Below are positions 16,636 to 25,339 of a stretch of DNA of 64,000 bases, piece by piece. Position 1 is the first letter of the stretch. Every line of letters begins with the position of its first letter. This stretch comes from UBA6898 sp964463135 (GTDB lineage Bacteria > Nitrospirota > Thermodesulfovibrionia > Thermodesulfovibrionales > UBA6898): assembly GCA_964463135.1 (NCBI GenBank), contig CAYXBA010000012.1:56685-120684 (forward strand). Reading direction: 5' to 3'. The notes under the pieces were generated by a model. It ran no database searches. It was not told the DNA's origin and saw nothing but the letters and a program-made list of their open reading frames with translations. The position numbers were made by a program, and so were the translations under genes.

Positions 16636-17148
16636 ATGAGCCATGAACTGATAACAGCAGCTATACTCACTCTCAGCGACAAGGGCTCCCGAGGCGAGCG
16701 CGAAGATACGGGCGGTCCGTTGATCAAAGAGATGCTCATGACGATCAGTGCAGAAGTGCTTCATTATGAGATAATTCCTGACGAAATGAATTTGATAAAA
16801 GAAAAGCTCATCGAGTACAGTAAAAGCGTGGATCTTATTATTACGACTGGAGGCACCGGTCTTTCCCCGCGGGATGTAACGCCGGATGCCACGCTTGAGG
16901 TGATCGACAGGCAGATCCCCGGCATTGCCGAGGCGATGCGGCTTGAGGGACTCAAAAAGACGAACAGGGCCATGCTTTCCCGCGCTGTGGCTGGCGTCAG
17001 GGGAAGGGCCTTGATCATCAATCTGCCGGGTAGTCCGAAGGCAGTGAAAGAAGGACTGGAAGCGATCATGGATGTAATTCCGCATGCCATAGAGAAGATC
17101 AAGGGCAGCACCGAAGACTGCGCTGCGAGTGAAGGTGCCGGCGCATGA
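16636..17148 (+). CDS. mogA: Molybdopterin adenylyltransferase (MogA/MoaB family)
   Basis: A 170-residue MoCF-domain protein with TLSDKGSRGEREDTGGP (about 12-28), TTGGTGLSPRDVTPDAT (about 72-88) and INLPGSPKAVKE near 129. It activates molybdopterin by adenylation before metal insertion. MogA and MoaB cannot be told apart with certainty. The start lies in a small tandem repeat (ATGAACCATGAGCCATGAACT), with three close ATGs; 16636 keeps the family's N-terminus. It overlaps ccdA by four bases (ATGA). Confidence 0.85.
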   Translation: MSHELITAAILTLSDKGSRGEREDTGGPLIKEMLMTISAEVLHYEIIPDEMNLIKEKLIEYSKSVDLIITTGGTGLSPRDVTPDATLEVIDRQIPGIAEAMRLEGLKKTNRAMLSRAVAGVRGRALIINLPGSPKAVKEGLEAIMDVIPHAIEKIKGSTEDCAASEGAGA

Positions 17149-17867
17149 AGGATGTCTCCTTTCCCCTCGCTTTTTTGGCAGGTGTCCTTTCGTTCCTCTC
17201 CCCCTGCGTGCTTCCTCTTGTACCTTCCTATATCACCTTCATTACCGGTGTTTCGTTCGAAGACCTGAAGGATTGTTCGAACAGGAAACGTGTCTGCTTC
17301 CTCACGATCACGAACTCTCTTGCCTTTATAGCCGGTTTTTCCCTGATCTTTATTGCGCTTGGTGCATCGTCATCAGCTATCGGCGGGTTTCTCCTGCAGT
17401 ATCAGGACTGGATCAGGAATATCGGCGGGATACTGGTCATCTTTTTCGGTCTTTTTGTTTCAGGCATTATCAGGCTGGACTTCCTGACGCGGGAACGGAA
17501 ATTCCATCTTTCTGGCAAACCTGCCGGGTATTTGGGGACCTTCCTGGTCGGCATGACCTTTGCCGCTGCCTGGACGCCCTGCATCGGACCGATCCTCGGC
17601 ACGATCCTGCTCTATGCAAGTTCCAAGGGGTCTGCTGAATACGGATTCAAACTGCTTGCGGTCTATTCTTTGGGTCTTGCTGTGCCGTTCTTCATCTCTT
17701 CCCTGATGTTCAACTCGTTCCTGACCTATTCCGCCAGGATCAGAAAATATATGAGATACATTATGTTGGTGAACGGCTTTGTCCTCATCGTATTTGGCGT
17801 CCTGCTCCTTACCAATAATGTCCGGCAGCTCACTTCGTTCTTCCCTGACCTCGGCATAAACTTTTGA
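17145..17867 (+). CDS. ccdA: CcdA-type cytochrome c biogenesis membrane protein
   Basis: A 240-residue protein with six hydrophobic helices and the two conserved cysteines of the CcdA/DsbD core: LSPCVLPL (C21) and WTPCIGP (C146). It carries electrons from cytosolic thioredoxin across the inner membrane to keep apo-cytochrome cysteines reduced. The many CxxCH proteins in this window give it clients. It overlaps mogA, an odd partner functionally, so the grouping may reflect compact packing only. Confidence 0.9.
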   Translation: MKDVSFPLAFLAGVLSFLSPCVLPLVPSYITFITGVSFEDLKDCSNRKRVCFLTITNSLAFIAGFSLIFIALGASSSAIGGFLLQYQDWIRNIGGILVIFFGLFVSGIIRLDFLTRERKFHLSGKPAGYLGTFLVGMTFAAAWTPCIGPILGTILLYASSKGSAEYGFKLLAVYSLGLAVPFFISSLMFNSFLTYSARIRKYMRYIMLVNGFVLIVFGVLLLTNNVRQLTSFFPDLGINF

Positions 17868-17941
17868 GAACTGCGAAACGCGCAGCGAAGCTGACCGTTT
17901 TCTCATAGCAATTCCACCAATCCTCTTAACGATCAGCGCTA

Positions 17942-17950
17942 TGCTATAAT
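17942..17950 (+). promoter_or_regulatory. Extended -10 promoter of leuS operon
   Basis: TGCTATAAT, a perfect extended -10, about 60 bases before the leuS start. The -35 is weak. Confidence 0.65.
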
Positions 17951-18011
17951 AGCTGACGTAATTCCTGAAAAATCTTTATGGTTCCCTGAACATTTCCGGA
18001 GGCAACGGTCT

Positions 18012-20513
18012 GTGGAAGAGAGATACGATCCAGCAACTATCGAACCCAAATGGCAGCAGTACTGGGAAGAGAGAAATCTTTTCAGAACTGACAGGGACGA
18101 CTTGCGCAAAAAATTCTACTGCCTTGAGATGTTCCCCTATCCCTCCGGAAAGATCCATATGGGCCATGTGCGCAACTATGCGATCGGCGATGTGATAGCA
18201 CGGTACAAGAGGATGCAGGGCTTTAATGTCCTTCATCCCATGGGCTGGGACTCCTTCGGCATGCCTGCCGAGAATGCCGCGATCAAACATAATGTGCATC
18301 CTTCGCAGTGGACCTATGAGAATATCAGGTATATGAAAGGCCAGCTCAAGAAGCTCGGCCTGAGCTATGACTGGGACCGGGAAGTGGCGACCTGCAGCCC
18401 TGAATATTACCGTTGGAACCAGTGGTTCTTCATCAAGATGCTCGAAAAGGGACTTGCGTACCGGAAGTCATCCTATGTGAACTGGTGCCATTCCTGCGCT
18501 ACCGTTCTTGCGAACGAGCAGGTGATCGATACCAAGTGCTGGCGCTGCGACAGTGTTGTGGTACAGAAGAAGCTTGAGCAGTGGTTCCTGCGTATAACCA
18601 ACTATGCGGAGGATCTCCTGAGCGGCTGCGACACCCTGTCAGGCTGGCCCGAGAAGGTCGTGCTGATGCAGAAGAACTGGATCGGCAAGAGCCACGGTGC
18701 TGAGGTGGATTTCTGTATCGCCGGCTCTGACCAGAAGATAAGGATATTCACCACGCGGCCTGACACGCTTTTTGGTGCTACCTTTCTCTGCCTTTCTCCC
18801 GGACATCCGCTCGCCGAAAGCCTGGTTTCCGATAAGGATGAACTTGAGAAGGTGAGATCGCATTACGGCAAGGTTGACGAAAAGGTCGGCCTCTTCACCG
18901 GAGCATACTGCATCAATCCGATGAACAATGAGAAGATCCCTATTTATATCGCGAATTTTGTCCTGATGGAATACGGCACCGGTGCGATCATGTCGGTCCC
19001 TGCCCATGATCAGCGCGACTTTGAATTTGCAGAGAAATACGGGCTCCCGATCAGGCAGGTTATAGTTCAGAAAGATAGTTCAACGTTCAATGTTCAAAGT
19101 TCGAAATTAAGCGAGGCCTATGAGGATGAGGGGGTGCTTGTTGACTCAGGTGAGTTCAGCGGGCTCAACAGCGCTGATGCGAAGCAGAAGATAGCCGATT
19201 TCCTCGAAGAAAAAGGCCTCGGCAAAAAGGTCACCAATTATAAGCTGCGTGACTGGGGTATTTCGCGTCAGCGGTACTGGGGCACGCCGATCCCGATCAT
19301 TTACTGCAGTGCCTGCGGCATCGTGCCTGTGCCTGAGAAGGACCTGCCGGTCATACTGCCTGAAGATGTGAAATTCACCGGCACAGGAGGCTCCCCGCTT
19401 CAGGAATCTGAAGCATTCCTGCGCACTACCTGCCCCAAGTGCGGAGGCGCGGCGCGGCGCGAGACTGATACCATGGATACCTTTGTGGACTCATCCTGGT
19501 ATTTTGTCGCGTATTGCTTAAAGCAAGGGACTGGGGAATGGGGATTTGGGACTGGCGAAAAAAACAGCGCCCTGACTGACCCCCACCCTCCACCCTCCAA
19601 CCCCCTGCACTACTGGCTGCCTGTTGACCAGTATGTGGGCGGGGTTGAGCATGCTGTGCTGCATCTGCTTTATTCACGGTTTTTTACCCGGGTGATCCGC
19701 GATCTGGGCATTATCAATGTGAGCGAGCCGTTCGTAAACCTGCTGACCCAGGGCATGGTGATCAAGGACGGCTCAAAGATGTCCAAGTCAAAGGGCAATG
19801 TGATCGACCCTGACTATCTTATCAACCGGTACGGGTCTGATACCTCGAGACTCTTCTCTCTTTTTGCAGCCCCGCCTGAAAAAGACCTTGACTGGTCTGA
19901 CAAAGGCGTTGATGGTGCCTATCGTTTTCTGAACAGGGTCTGGTCTGTGGCCCAGAGACACCGCGATGCCGCGGGTACCATTGCCCCTGCTGCCAGTGCA
20001 GAGGAGCTTTCCGGCACGGCAAGAGGAGTTCTCAGGAAGACGCATCAGACCATCAGGAAGGTTACGGCGGATATTGAAAAAGACTATCATTTCAATACGG
20101 CAATCGCTGCCATGATGGAGCTGGTGAACGAGCTGGTCGGCTTTGAGCCTGCCGATGCGAAGGAGACGCAGGTATTTACATTTGCGGTCGAGAACCTTCT
20201 CCTCCTGCTCTCGCCTTTTACGCCGCATATTGCGGAAGAGCTCTGGTCCAGGATAAACCCAGGAAAGAACGCCTCGGAAATGGATTGGCCGGTATGGGAT
20301 GACGAGATCGCCAGGGACGAGGAGGTCGAGCTCGTGGTCCAGATCAATGGCAAACTGCGGGGGAAGCTCCTGATCCCTGCCGGACTGGCTGACGATGTCG
20401 TGAAAGAGCGTGCGCTTGCTGACAGCAAGGTTGCTGAATTCATAGGCGGACAGAGCATTAAAAAGGTTATTGTTATTAAGGGCCGGCTCGTAAATATCGT
20501 TGTGGGGGGATGA
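18012..20513 (+). CDS. leuS: Leucyl-tRNA synthetase, with two low-complexity in-frame insertions
   Basis: An 833-residue class I synthetase. The HIGH-type site is PSGKIHMGHVRNY (about 42-54), a zinc ribbon with CHSC...CWRC lies near 157-178, the CP1 editing domain has TTRPDTLFGATF, and KMSKSKGNV comes near 590. It starts at GTG with GGAGG upstream. Two stretches look foreign to the family: SSTFNVQSSKLSE (about 353-365, DNA of TTCAACGTTCAATG type) and the poly-G/poly-C coded segment at about 503-534. Both keep frame. It heads the leuS-lptE-holA operon, with overlapping stop/start. Confidence 0.95.
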   Translation: MEERYDPATIEPKWQQYWEERNLFRTDRDDLRKKFYCLEMFPYPSGKIHMGHVRNYAIGDVIARYKRMQGFNVLHPMGWDSFGMPAENAAIKHNVHPSQWTYENIRYMKGQLKKLGLSYDWDREVATCSPEYYRWNQWFFIKMLEKGLAYRKSSYVNWCHSCATVLANEQVIDTKCWRCDSVVVQKKLEQWFLRITNYAEDLLSGCDTLSGWPEKVVLMQKNWIGKSHGAEVDFCIAGSDQKIRIFTTRPDTLFGATFLCLSPGHPLAESLVSDKDELEKVRSHYGKVDEKVGLFTGAYCINPMNNEKIPIYIANFVLMEYGTGAIMSVPAHDQRDFEFAEKYGLPIRQVIVQKDSSTFNVQSSKLSEAYEDEGVLVDSGEFSGLNSADAKQKIADFLEEKGLGKKVTNYKLRDWGISRQRYWGTPIPIIYCSACGIVPVPEKDLPVILPEDVKFTGTGGSPLQESEAFLRTTCPKCGGAARRETDTMDTFVDSSWYFVAYCLKQGTGEWGFGTGEKNSALTDPHPPPSNPLHYWLPVDQYVGGVEHAVLHLLYSRFFTRVIRDLGIINVSEPFVNLLTQGMVIKDGSKMSKSKGNVIDPDYLINRYGSDTSRLFSLFAAPPEKDLDWSDKGVDGAYRFLNRVWSVAQRHRDAAGTIAPAASAEELSGTARGVLRKTHQTIRKVTADIEKDYHFNTAIAAMMELVNELVGFEPADAKETQVFTFAVENLLLLLSPFTPHIAEELWSRINPGKNASEMDWPVWDDEIARDEEVELVVQINGKLRGKLLIPAGLADDVVKERALADSKVAEFIGGQSIKKVIVIKGRLVNIVVGG

Positions 20514-20515
20514 TC

Positions 20516-21019
20516 ATGCGCAAGAGACTGAAGATACTATTACTGGGGTTTGTGTGTCTTGCTGTTTTGATGACCGCAGGCTGCGGATATTCTGTTCATC
20601 GCAAGGCAGATCTGCCGTTCACCGAGATCAGGATAGGCAAGATCGAGAACCTCTCGATAGAACCGAAGCTGCAGGACAAACTGCATAAGGCGCTGGTAAA
20701 GGAATTCACCCGGAACGGTATAACGGTAACCCCTGCAGCAGTGAACGTGCTCTCCGGTGTTGTGCGCAGATTTGAAATGTCCAGTCTTTCTGAAAAGAAA
20801 GATATTACCATTGAATACAAGATCGTTATTGATGCAGACTTCACGTACAAGGACAACGACGGGAAGGTGCTCCAGATGAAAAAGATCTCGTCGCCCTTTA
20901 TCATAGCATCTCCCGGCTCCCGGGACATGGGTGTTGTACTTGGTTCCCGGGACATGGCTGAAGATAAGGCAACGGCGGATATTGCAATGGAGATCGTCGG
21001 CGCGCTTATCTTTAAATGA
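20516..21019 (+). CDS. lptE: LptE-like LPS-assembly lipoprotein
   Basis: About 167 residues with a lipoprotein signal ending LMTAGC (Cys near 23), then YSVHRKADLPFTEIRIGKIEN, as in LptE proteins. LptE plugs the LptD barrel and helps place LPS in the outer membrane. The leuS-lptE-holA order is widespread and supports the call. An ATG at 20510 inside the leuS stop is also possible; 20516 has the better Shine-Dalgarno spacing (GGGGG). A short duplication gives two GSRDM motifs about ten residues apart near the C-terminus. Confidence 0.82.
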   Translation: MRKRLKILLLGFVCLAVLMTAGCGYSVHRKADLPFTEIRIGKIENLSIEPKLQDKLHKALVKEFTRNGITVTPAAVNVLSGVVRRFEMSSLSEKKDITIEYKIVIDADFTYKDNDGKVLQMKKISSPFIIASPGSRDMGVVLGSRDMAEDKATADIAMEIVGALIFK

Positions 21020-21918
21020 GCTACAAGAACCTTCTCGACGAGATAAAAAAAGGTCTGCCTTCGCCGGGCTATCTCCTGAACGCTTCAGACCGGTATCTGC
21101 ATGCAGAGGCAGGTTCTCTGATCAGGGGACTTGTCCCCCCCGCGGAGCTGGATTTCAATTTCCAGACCTTTGATATGCTTTCCCCTGAACAGGAAAAAAC
21201 GGCCTTTGAGCAGATTCTGGATGTATTGAACACCGCCCCTTTTTTCGGCGGCCGCAAATATATCATCATCGAAAATTCCCAGAAGATAGCGAAGAAGGAC
21301 CTGAAGAAAGTCGAGTCGTATCTGCAGAGTCCGTCAGAAAGTTCTGTGCTTGTGCTTCTTTATGAAGGGACCCTGAAGAAGGACGCGAAAGAGAGCTTCA
21401 AGGGAGTCAGGCAGATCAGCCTTGATATCCGGGAGAGCGATATTGCTGTCTGGATCATTGAAAAGGCCAGACTGAAGGGCCTGGCCCTTTCCAGAGCTTC
21501 CGCTGACTACCTGCTTGCAATGATCGGCCCTGACCTCGGCATGCTTTCGACCGAGATCGAGAAGCTGACGCTGGTCGGAAAATCCGGGATAGAGAAGGCT
21601 GACATTGCCGAGATCATTGAAGGCAAGAGGAGCTTCGGCGCTTTTGATCTTATCAATGCGATCCGCGCCCGGGACAAGGAAAAGGTCTTCAGGATCTACA
21701 GTATCTTACGGGAGACCGAGGAGCCGTATGGACTGCTCGGCGCATTGAACTGGCAGTATGCGCAGATGCTGGGGGAAAAAAATTCCCCCCAAGAGCGCAA
21801 CTACCTGTATGAGATATTTCGTCTGCTGAACAGCGCAGACTTGGGCATAAAGACCGGAGGGTTCTATCCGTTCGAGCTGCTTCTGGTAAAGCTGCTTAAG
21901 CTTTCCCCAGGGCGTTAG
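21016..21918 (+). CDS. holA: DNA polymerase III delta subunit
   Basis: A 300-residue AAA+-fold protein typical of HolA: a degenerate N-terminal NTPase domain (PGYLLNASDRYLHAEA, then FFGGRKYIIIENSQKI), the middle IAVWIIEKARLKGLALS segment, DLGMLSTEIEKL, and a C-terminal collar domain. It opens the beta clamp during loading. The start overlaps the lptE stop (ATGA). Its 3' end overlaps the convergent rpsT gene by 23 bases. Confidence 0.9.
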   Translation: MSYKNLLDEIKKGLPSPGYLLNASDRYLHAEAGSLIRGLVPPAELDFNFQTFDMLSPEQEKTAFEQILDVLNTAPFFGGRKYIIIENSQKIAKKDLKKVESYLQSPSESSVLVLLYEGTLKKDAKESFKGVRQISLDIRESDIAVWIIEKARLKGLALSRASADYLLAMIGPDLGMLSTEIEKLTLVGKSGIEKADIAEIIEGKRSFGAFDLINAIRARDKEKVFRIYSILRETEEPYGLLGALNWQYAQMLGEKNSPQERNYLYEIFRLLNSADLGIKTGGFYPFELLLVKLLKLSPGR

Positions 21919-22183
21919 CCTTTTTCGTCAGTCTGGATATCTTGCGTGAAGCGGTATTCTTGTGAAGAATGCCTTTTGATTTTGCACTGCTGATGGTCTT
22001 GATGGCAGCCTTCAGGCTCTTTGCTGCTGCGTCCTTGTCATTTGCCTTGACCGATGTCTCAACAGCCTTTGTCGCGCCTTTTATTGCGCTCTTTGCTGCT
22101 CTGTTGCGGACATTATTTGCTTCTGCCTGCCGTGCTCTCTTCTCTGCTGAAAGGTTTCTTTTTACGGGTGCTTTTGCTGCCAA
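21896..22183 (-). CDS. rpsT: 30S ribosomal protein S20
   Basis: 95 residues, rich in Ala and Lys, with RNLSAEKRARQAEANNVRNRA near the N-terminus and LHKNTASRKISRLTKK near the C-terminus, as in S20. The start is a TTG at 22183 with AAGGAGG eight bases upstream; a longer frame to 22273 has no such signal. It binds 16S rRNA. TTG starts are a known device for S20 autoregulation in enteric bacteria. The stop region overlaps holA tail to tail. Confidence 0.93.
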   Translation of the reverse strand: MAAKAPVKRNLSAEKRARQAEANNVRNRAAKSAIKGATKAVETSVKANDKDAAAKSLKAAIKTISSAKSKGILHKNTASRKISRLTKKANALGKA

Positions 22184-22288
22184 TGTGCAGTCCTCCTTGA
22201 TGGAAAAGTCTTGTTTTATACCATAAAACACTCTTTTAAAGCAATTAAGGCGCGGGACAGTGCCTGTATGCAAGCCCCGGAGCTTCTG

Positions 22289-22304
22289 TGCTACAATTTA
22301 TCCC
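22289..22304 (+). promoter_or_regulatory. Extended -10 promoter before 22305 (leaderless start)
   Basis: TG-C-TACAAT (22289-22297), seven bases, then ATG at 22305. No Shine-Dalgarno. Confidence 0.5.
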
Positions 22305-23249
22305 ATGAAAAAGTACACGCCTGTCTCCCTGAAATCAGTAAAGACTTATTCCCTCTCCGGAAGAAAGAGCAAGGTCTCTGTCAGATCCTTTGCGGGTCTG
22401 CATGCAAGGACAGATTCTTTTGCGGATTTTATCGAAAAGCTGCCTGATTTCTACGCTGCCCGCGACTTCAGATCGGTTGTTGCTGCCATTGTGCAGGCGA
22501 GAAAGGACCAGCGGCCGGTCATTCTCGGCATGGGAGCCCATCCCATAAAGCTCGGCCTTTCTCCGGTCATCATCGATCTTATGCAGAGAGGGATCATCAC
22601 GGCAATTGCTACGAACGGCGCCTGCGTGATCCATGATTTTGAGATAGCCATGGCAGGCCATACGTCAGAGGATGTTGCGCGTGAGCTCTGTTCAGGTACG
22701 TTCGGCATGGCAAAGGACACCGGCAGAGGTGTGAACCTTGCAATCAATACAGGAGTGAAAAAAGGCTACGGTATCGGCCGGTCGGTCGGTCAATATATCA
22801 GCAGGAAAAAGTATCCGTTCAGGGATAAAAGCATATTCTGCCAGGCCCATGAGCTTGGCATCCCGGTAACGGTCCATGTGGCCATGGGCACGGACATTGT
22901 CCATATGCATCCCGAGGCAGACGGCGCAGCGCTCGGCAAGGGCAGTATGGACGATTTCAGGCTCCTCGCCTCTGTGATTGCCGATCTGGAGGGCGGTGTC
23001 TATATCAACCTCGGCTCTGCGGTCATCCTGCCGGAGGTCTTTTTGAAGGCCCTGAATATAGCACGCAATCTCGGCAGCAAGGTCGAGAAGCTGACGACCG
23101 TGAATATGGATTTCTTTCAGCACTACCGGCCCAGAGAGAACGTGCTGAAAAGGCCGACCATGAACTGCGGCCAGAACTTCGCTCTCACCGGTCACCATGA
23201 GATCATGTTCCCGCTTCTGGCTGCAGCAGTCATTGAGGAGATGCCATGA
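22305..23249 (+). CDS. Conserved protein of unknown function (314 aa), possible NAD-binding, deoxyhypusine-synthase-like
   Basis: A soluble protein with GMGAHPIKLGLSPVIIDLM (about 90-108), ATNGACVIHDFEIAMAGHTSEDV (about 115-137), GMAKDTGRGVNLAINTG and HVAMGTDIVHMHPEADG later, and MNCGQNFALTGHHEIMFPLL at the end. The conserved G, H and D clusters suggest a Rossmann-like enzyme, and the general pattern reminds me of the deoxyhypusine synthase fold, but the catalytic lysine region is not recognisable. Treat that as weak. It is coupled (ATGA) to a ferredoxin gene, which suggests a redox enzyme. Confidence 0.55.
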   Translation: MKKYTPVSLKSVKTYSLSGRKSKVSVRSFAGLHARTDSFADFIEKLPDFYAARDFRSVVAAIVQARKDQRPVILGMGAHPIKLGLSPVIIDLMQRGIITAIATNGACVIHDFEIAMAGHTSEDVARELCSGTFGMAKDTGRGVNLAINTGVKKGYGIGRSVGQYISRKKYPFRDKSIFCQAHELGIPVTVHVAMGTDIVHMHPEADGAALGKGSMDDFRLLASVIADLEGGVYINLGSAVILPEVFLKALNIARNLGSKVEKLTTVNMDFFQHYRPRENVLKRPTMNCGQNFALTGHHEIMFPLLAAAVIEEMP

Positions 23250-23437
23250 GAGTTATTATTGATGAAGACGCCTGCATCGGCTGCGGCAGGTGCGAGGAGA
23301 TCTGCCCTGCTGTTTTTCATGTTGACCCTGTGATCGGCAAGTCAAAGGTGATCGATGAAGAGGCCTGCGACTATACCGGCTGCTGCGAGGCGGCTGAAGA
23401 GAACTGCCCTGTTGAGGCGATAACGCTGGAAGAATAA
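23246..23437 (+). CDS. Single-cluster [4Fe-4S] ferredoxin
   Basis: A 63-residue acidic protein. C10, C13 and C16 (CIGCGRC) with C54-Pro near the C-terminus form one 4Fe-4S site. C20 and C46/C47 are placed as the disulphide pair known in Pyrococcus-type ferredoxins. It starts inside the stop of the gene before it, so it may donate electrons to that protein or just share its transcript. A GC-rich hairpin follows. Confidence 0.9.
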   Translation: MRVIIDEDACIGCGRCEEICPAVFHVDPVIGKSKVIDEEACDYTGCCEAAEENCPVEAITLEE

Positions 23438-23460
23438 AAAAGGCCCGCCGAAGCGGGCCA
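23435..23460. terminator. Hairpin after ferredoxin
   Basis: A perfect 7-bp GC stem GGCCCGC/GCGGGCC with a CGAA loop. A-run on the left and none on the right, so it is a better minus-strand terminator than plus. Confidence 0.5.
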
Positions 23461-23700
23461 TAAGACCTGAGGGCGGGGATCGGGGAGTGCCCCCAGGCTG
23501 AATTCCGTGCGGGATGGAGGGTATTCCCCCGCACAGACTAACCTGACTCAATAACCTGTCACTGCTTCCACTGCCGCGAATACAGCCTGTATATCCGCAT
23601 TCAGTGAATTATTTTATCTGCTCGATTGTCGCATTGTCAATAGATTGCTTAACTGTTTGATTGGCTCCCTCCTTATTCCCTTCCCACGGAGCGCTGCTGC

Positions 23701-23740
23701 TGTCTTACAAAAATGTAGCAAACGACAGGATTGTCGTAAT
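23701..23740. promoter_or_regulatory. Paired ACA-N4-TGT activator sites
   Basis: TTACAAAAATGT at 23705-23716 and CGACAGGATTGT at 23723-23734. The same paired motif lies before both amt genes (47629-47659 and 49594-49622). A weak -24/-12-like TTGGCATG is about 50 bases downstream. Confidence 0.6.
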
Positions 23741-23807
23741 AGCTCCAAAAAATAGTCAAATAAATCAAAGAGATACGGTTGGCATGATTCTGGTATATAT
23801 GTTTAAC

Positions 23808-24047
23808 ATGGAAAACTCCGGAACTTCTCTCAAGAGCAGGATCGAAGATCTCGAGAAGGAAGAGATCACCCGGGCTTTGAAGGAATGCGGCTGGGTCATG
23901 GCAAGGGCAGCGAAGCGGCTCGGCATCACAGAACGGATGATCGGATACAAGATCCAGAAATACGGCCTGAGAATAAAGGAGGTGCGATGGAACGAGAAGG
24001 CGGCAGAAGGTCAGGAAGACGATCACGAACAAACAGGATCGCATTAA
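23808..24047 (+). CDS. Stand-alone NifA/Fis-type HTH protein
   Basis: 79 residues holding little more than a Fis-type DNA-binding domain: LEKEEITRALKECGWVMARA then AKRLGITERMIGYKIQKYGL (about 15-54). The GW-x-x-A-x-AA-x-x-LG-x-T-x-R pattern is that of NifA C-termini. There is no AAA+ domain, so it cannot activate sigma-54 by itself. It may compete for or assist at the ACA-N4-TGT sites. A longer frame reaches 23661, but the upstream activator-type sites lie within it; 23784 is another possible start. The porin gene follows 31 bases later. Confidence 0.72.
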   Translation: MENSGTSLKSRIEDLEKEEITRALKECGWVMARAAKRLGITERMIGYKIQKYGLRIKEVRWNEKAAEGQEDDHEQTGSH

Positions 24048-24078
24048 GCGGTAAAAAAATATTCTTCAGGAGGATGTC

Positions 24079-25212
24079 ATGAAAAGGATTATTGTCAGTA
24101 TCTGGGTTATCTTAGCATTTGTATGTGTGGGTGCATTCAGCAGTTTTGCAGAGGAGGCGAAACCTGCATCAGACATTGAGAATTTCAAGAAGCTTGTCGG
24201 CCTGAGCGTGTATCTGCAGACAGGATACACCTATAACTTCGATGATCCTGATTCGAGCGAGAACCGGCTGCGCGTCTTCGACCATGAGTCGGCAAGGCCT
24301 AACCTTGACCTCTTTCAGCTCGTCTTTGCGAAAGACGCTCCTCTGGGCGGGGTTGGGTACAAACTGAAACTCTCAGCCGGAGAGACGGCGCGGTTCATTC
24401 ATTCCCGTGGACTCGGCATAAACGATGGCCAGGACCCGGCAAAGAGCGACGGCTTTGATCTTACAGAGGCATATCTGGAATATCTCGCGCCAGTCGGCAA
24501 GGGGCTCAAGATCAGGTTCGGAAAATATGCGACCTATTTCGGTGCAGAAGTGATCGAGGCAAAGGACAACCCGAACTATTCGCGATCGCTCCTGTTCAAC
24601 TGGGCAATACCGTTCACCCATACAGGCCTCATGGTCGGTTATAACATTACCGATACGTTGAGCGCAAACCTTCACGTGGTCAATGGCTGGGACAATACTG
24701 CCGACAACAACAGCGGCAAGAGCGTCGGGCTGAGCGTGGGCTACGCACCGATGGAGCAGCTCTCCATGTATTTTAATGCCATGTATGGGCCTGAACAGTT
24801 CGAGAACAGTTCTAACGACCGGTTTGTCTTTGACTGGGTAGCTACGATCAAGCCGATGAAGAACCTGAGTCTGATACTGAATGCGGATTATGCAACTGAG
24901 GATATGGGCCCGCATGCCGAGGATGCACAATGGTATGGCTTTGCAGCGATTGCCAAGTATGAGTTCAATGACAAGTTCAGCCTTGCTGTAAGAGGCGAAT
25001 ACTTCAAGGACGAGGACGGTGTAAGGACCGGCATCAAACAGAGCATGAAGGAGATCACCATCACGCCGGAGATAAAGATCGCAAACGGACTGATCATCAG
25101 GCCTGAGTACCGTCATGACTGGGCAGGTGAGAAGACCTTTGACAGTCATCGCCATATCATGAACGAGAAGAGTCAGGATACCCTCGCATTGGCAGTCATG
25201 TATTCCTGGTAA
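24079..25212 (+). CDS. Outer-membrane beta-barrel porin (BBP2/OmpL-like)
   Basis: A 377-residue exported protein: signal peptide 1-24 (ends SSFA), then alternating amphipathic strands and a C-terminal aromatic residue (AVMYSW). DLTEAYLEYLAP and GLKIRFGKYATYFG are typical of this porin family. It would let small solutes through the outer membrane. It lies directly after the NifA-type HTH gene and a nitrogen-type activator site, so a role in uptake of a nitrogen compound under limitation is plausible (inference). AGGAGG precedes the start. Confidence 0.8.
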   Translation: MKRIIVSIWVILAFVCVGAFSSFAEEAKPASDIENFKKLVGLSVYLQTGYTYNFDDPDSSENRLRVFDHESARPNLDLFQLVFAKDAPLGGVGYKLKLSAGETARFIHSRGLGINDGQDPAKSDGFDLTEAYLEYLAPVGKGLKIRFGKYATYFGAEVIEAKDNPNYSRSLLFNWAIPFTHTGLMVGYNITDTLSANLHVVNGWDNTADNNSGKSVGLSVGYAPMEQLSMYFNAMYGPEQFENSSNDRFVFDWVATIKPMKNLSLILNADYATEDMGPHAEDAQWYGFAAIAKYEFNDKFSLAVRGEYFKDEDGVRTGIKQSMKEITITPEIKIANGLIIRPEYRHDWAGEKTFDSHRHIMNEKSQDTLALAVMYSW

Positions 25213-25325
25213 GCTCTTTAGCGCATCACCTCCCCGAAGGCCGGGCAGTAATTCCTCTGCCCGGCCGACCCCAAAGAATGCTCTTCTGCCTTGGCCTGAT
25301 AATGGGTCAGAAATGGGTCTCTCCG

Positions 25326-25339
25326 TGATAATATAAGTC
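25326..25339 (+). promoter_or_regulatory. Extended -10 before 25340 (leaderless start)
   Basis: TG-A-TAATAT (25326-25334), five bases, then ATG. No Shine-Dalgarno. Confidence 0.4.
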
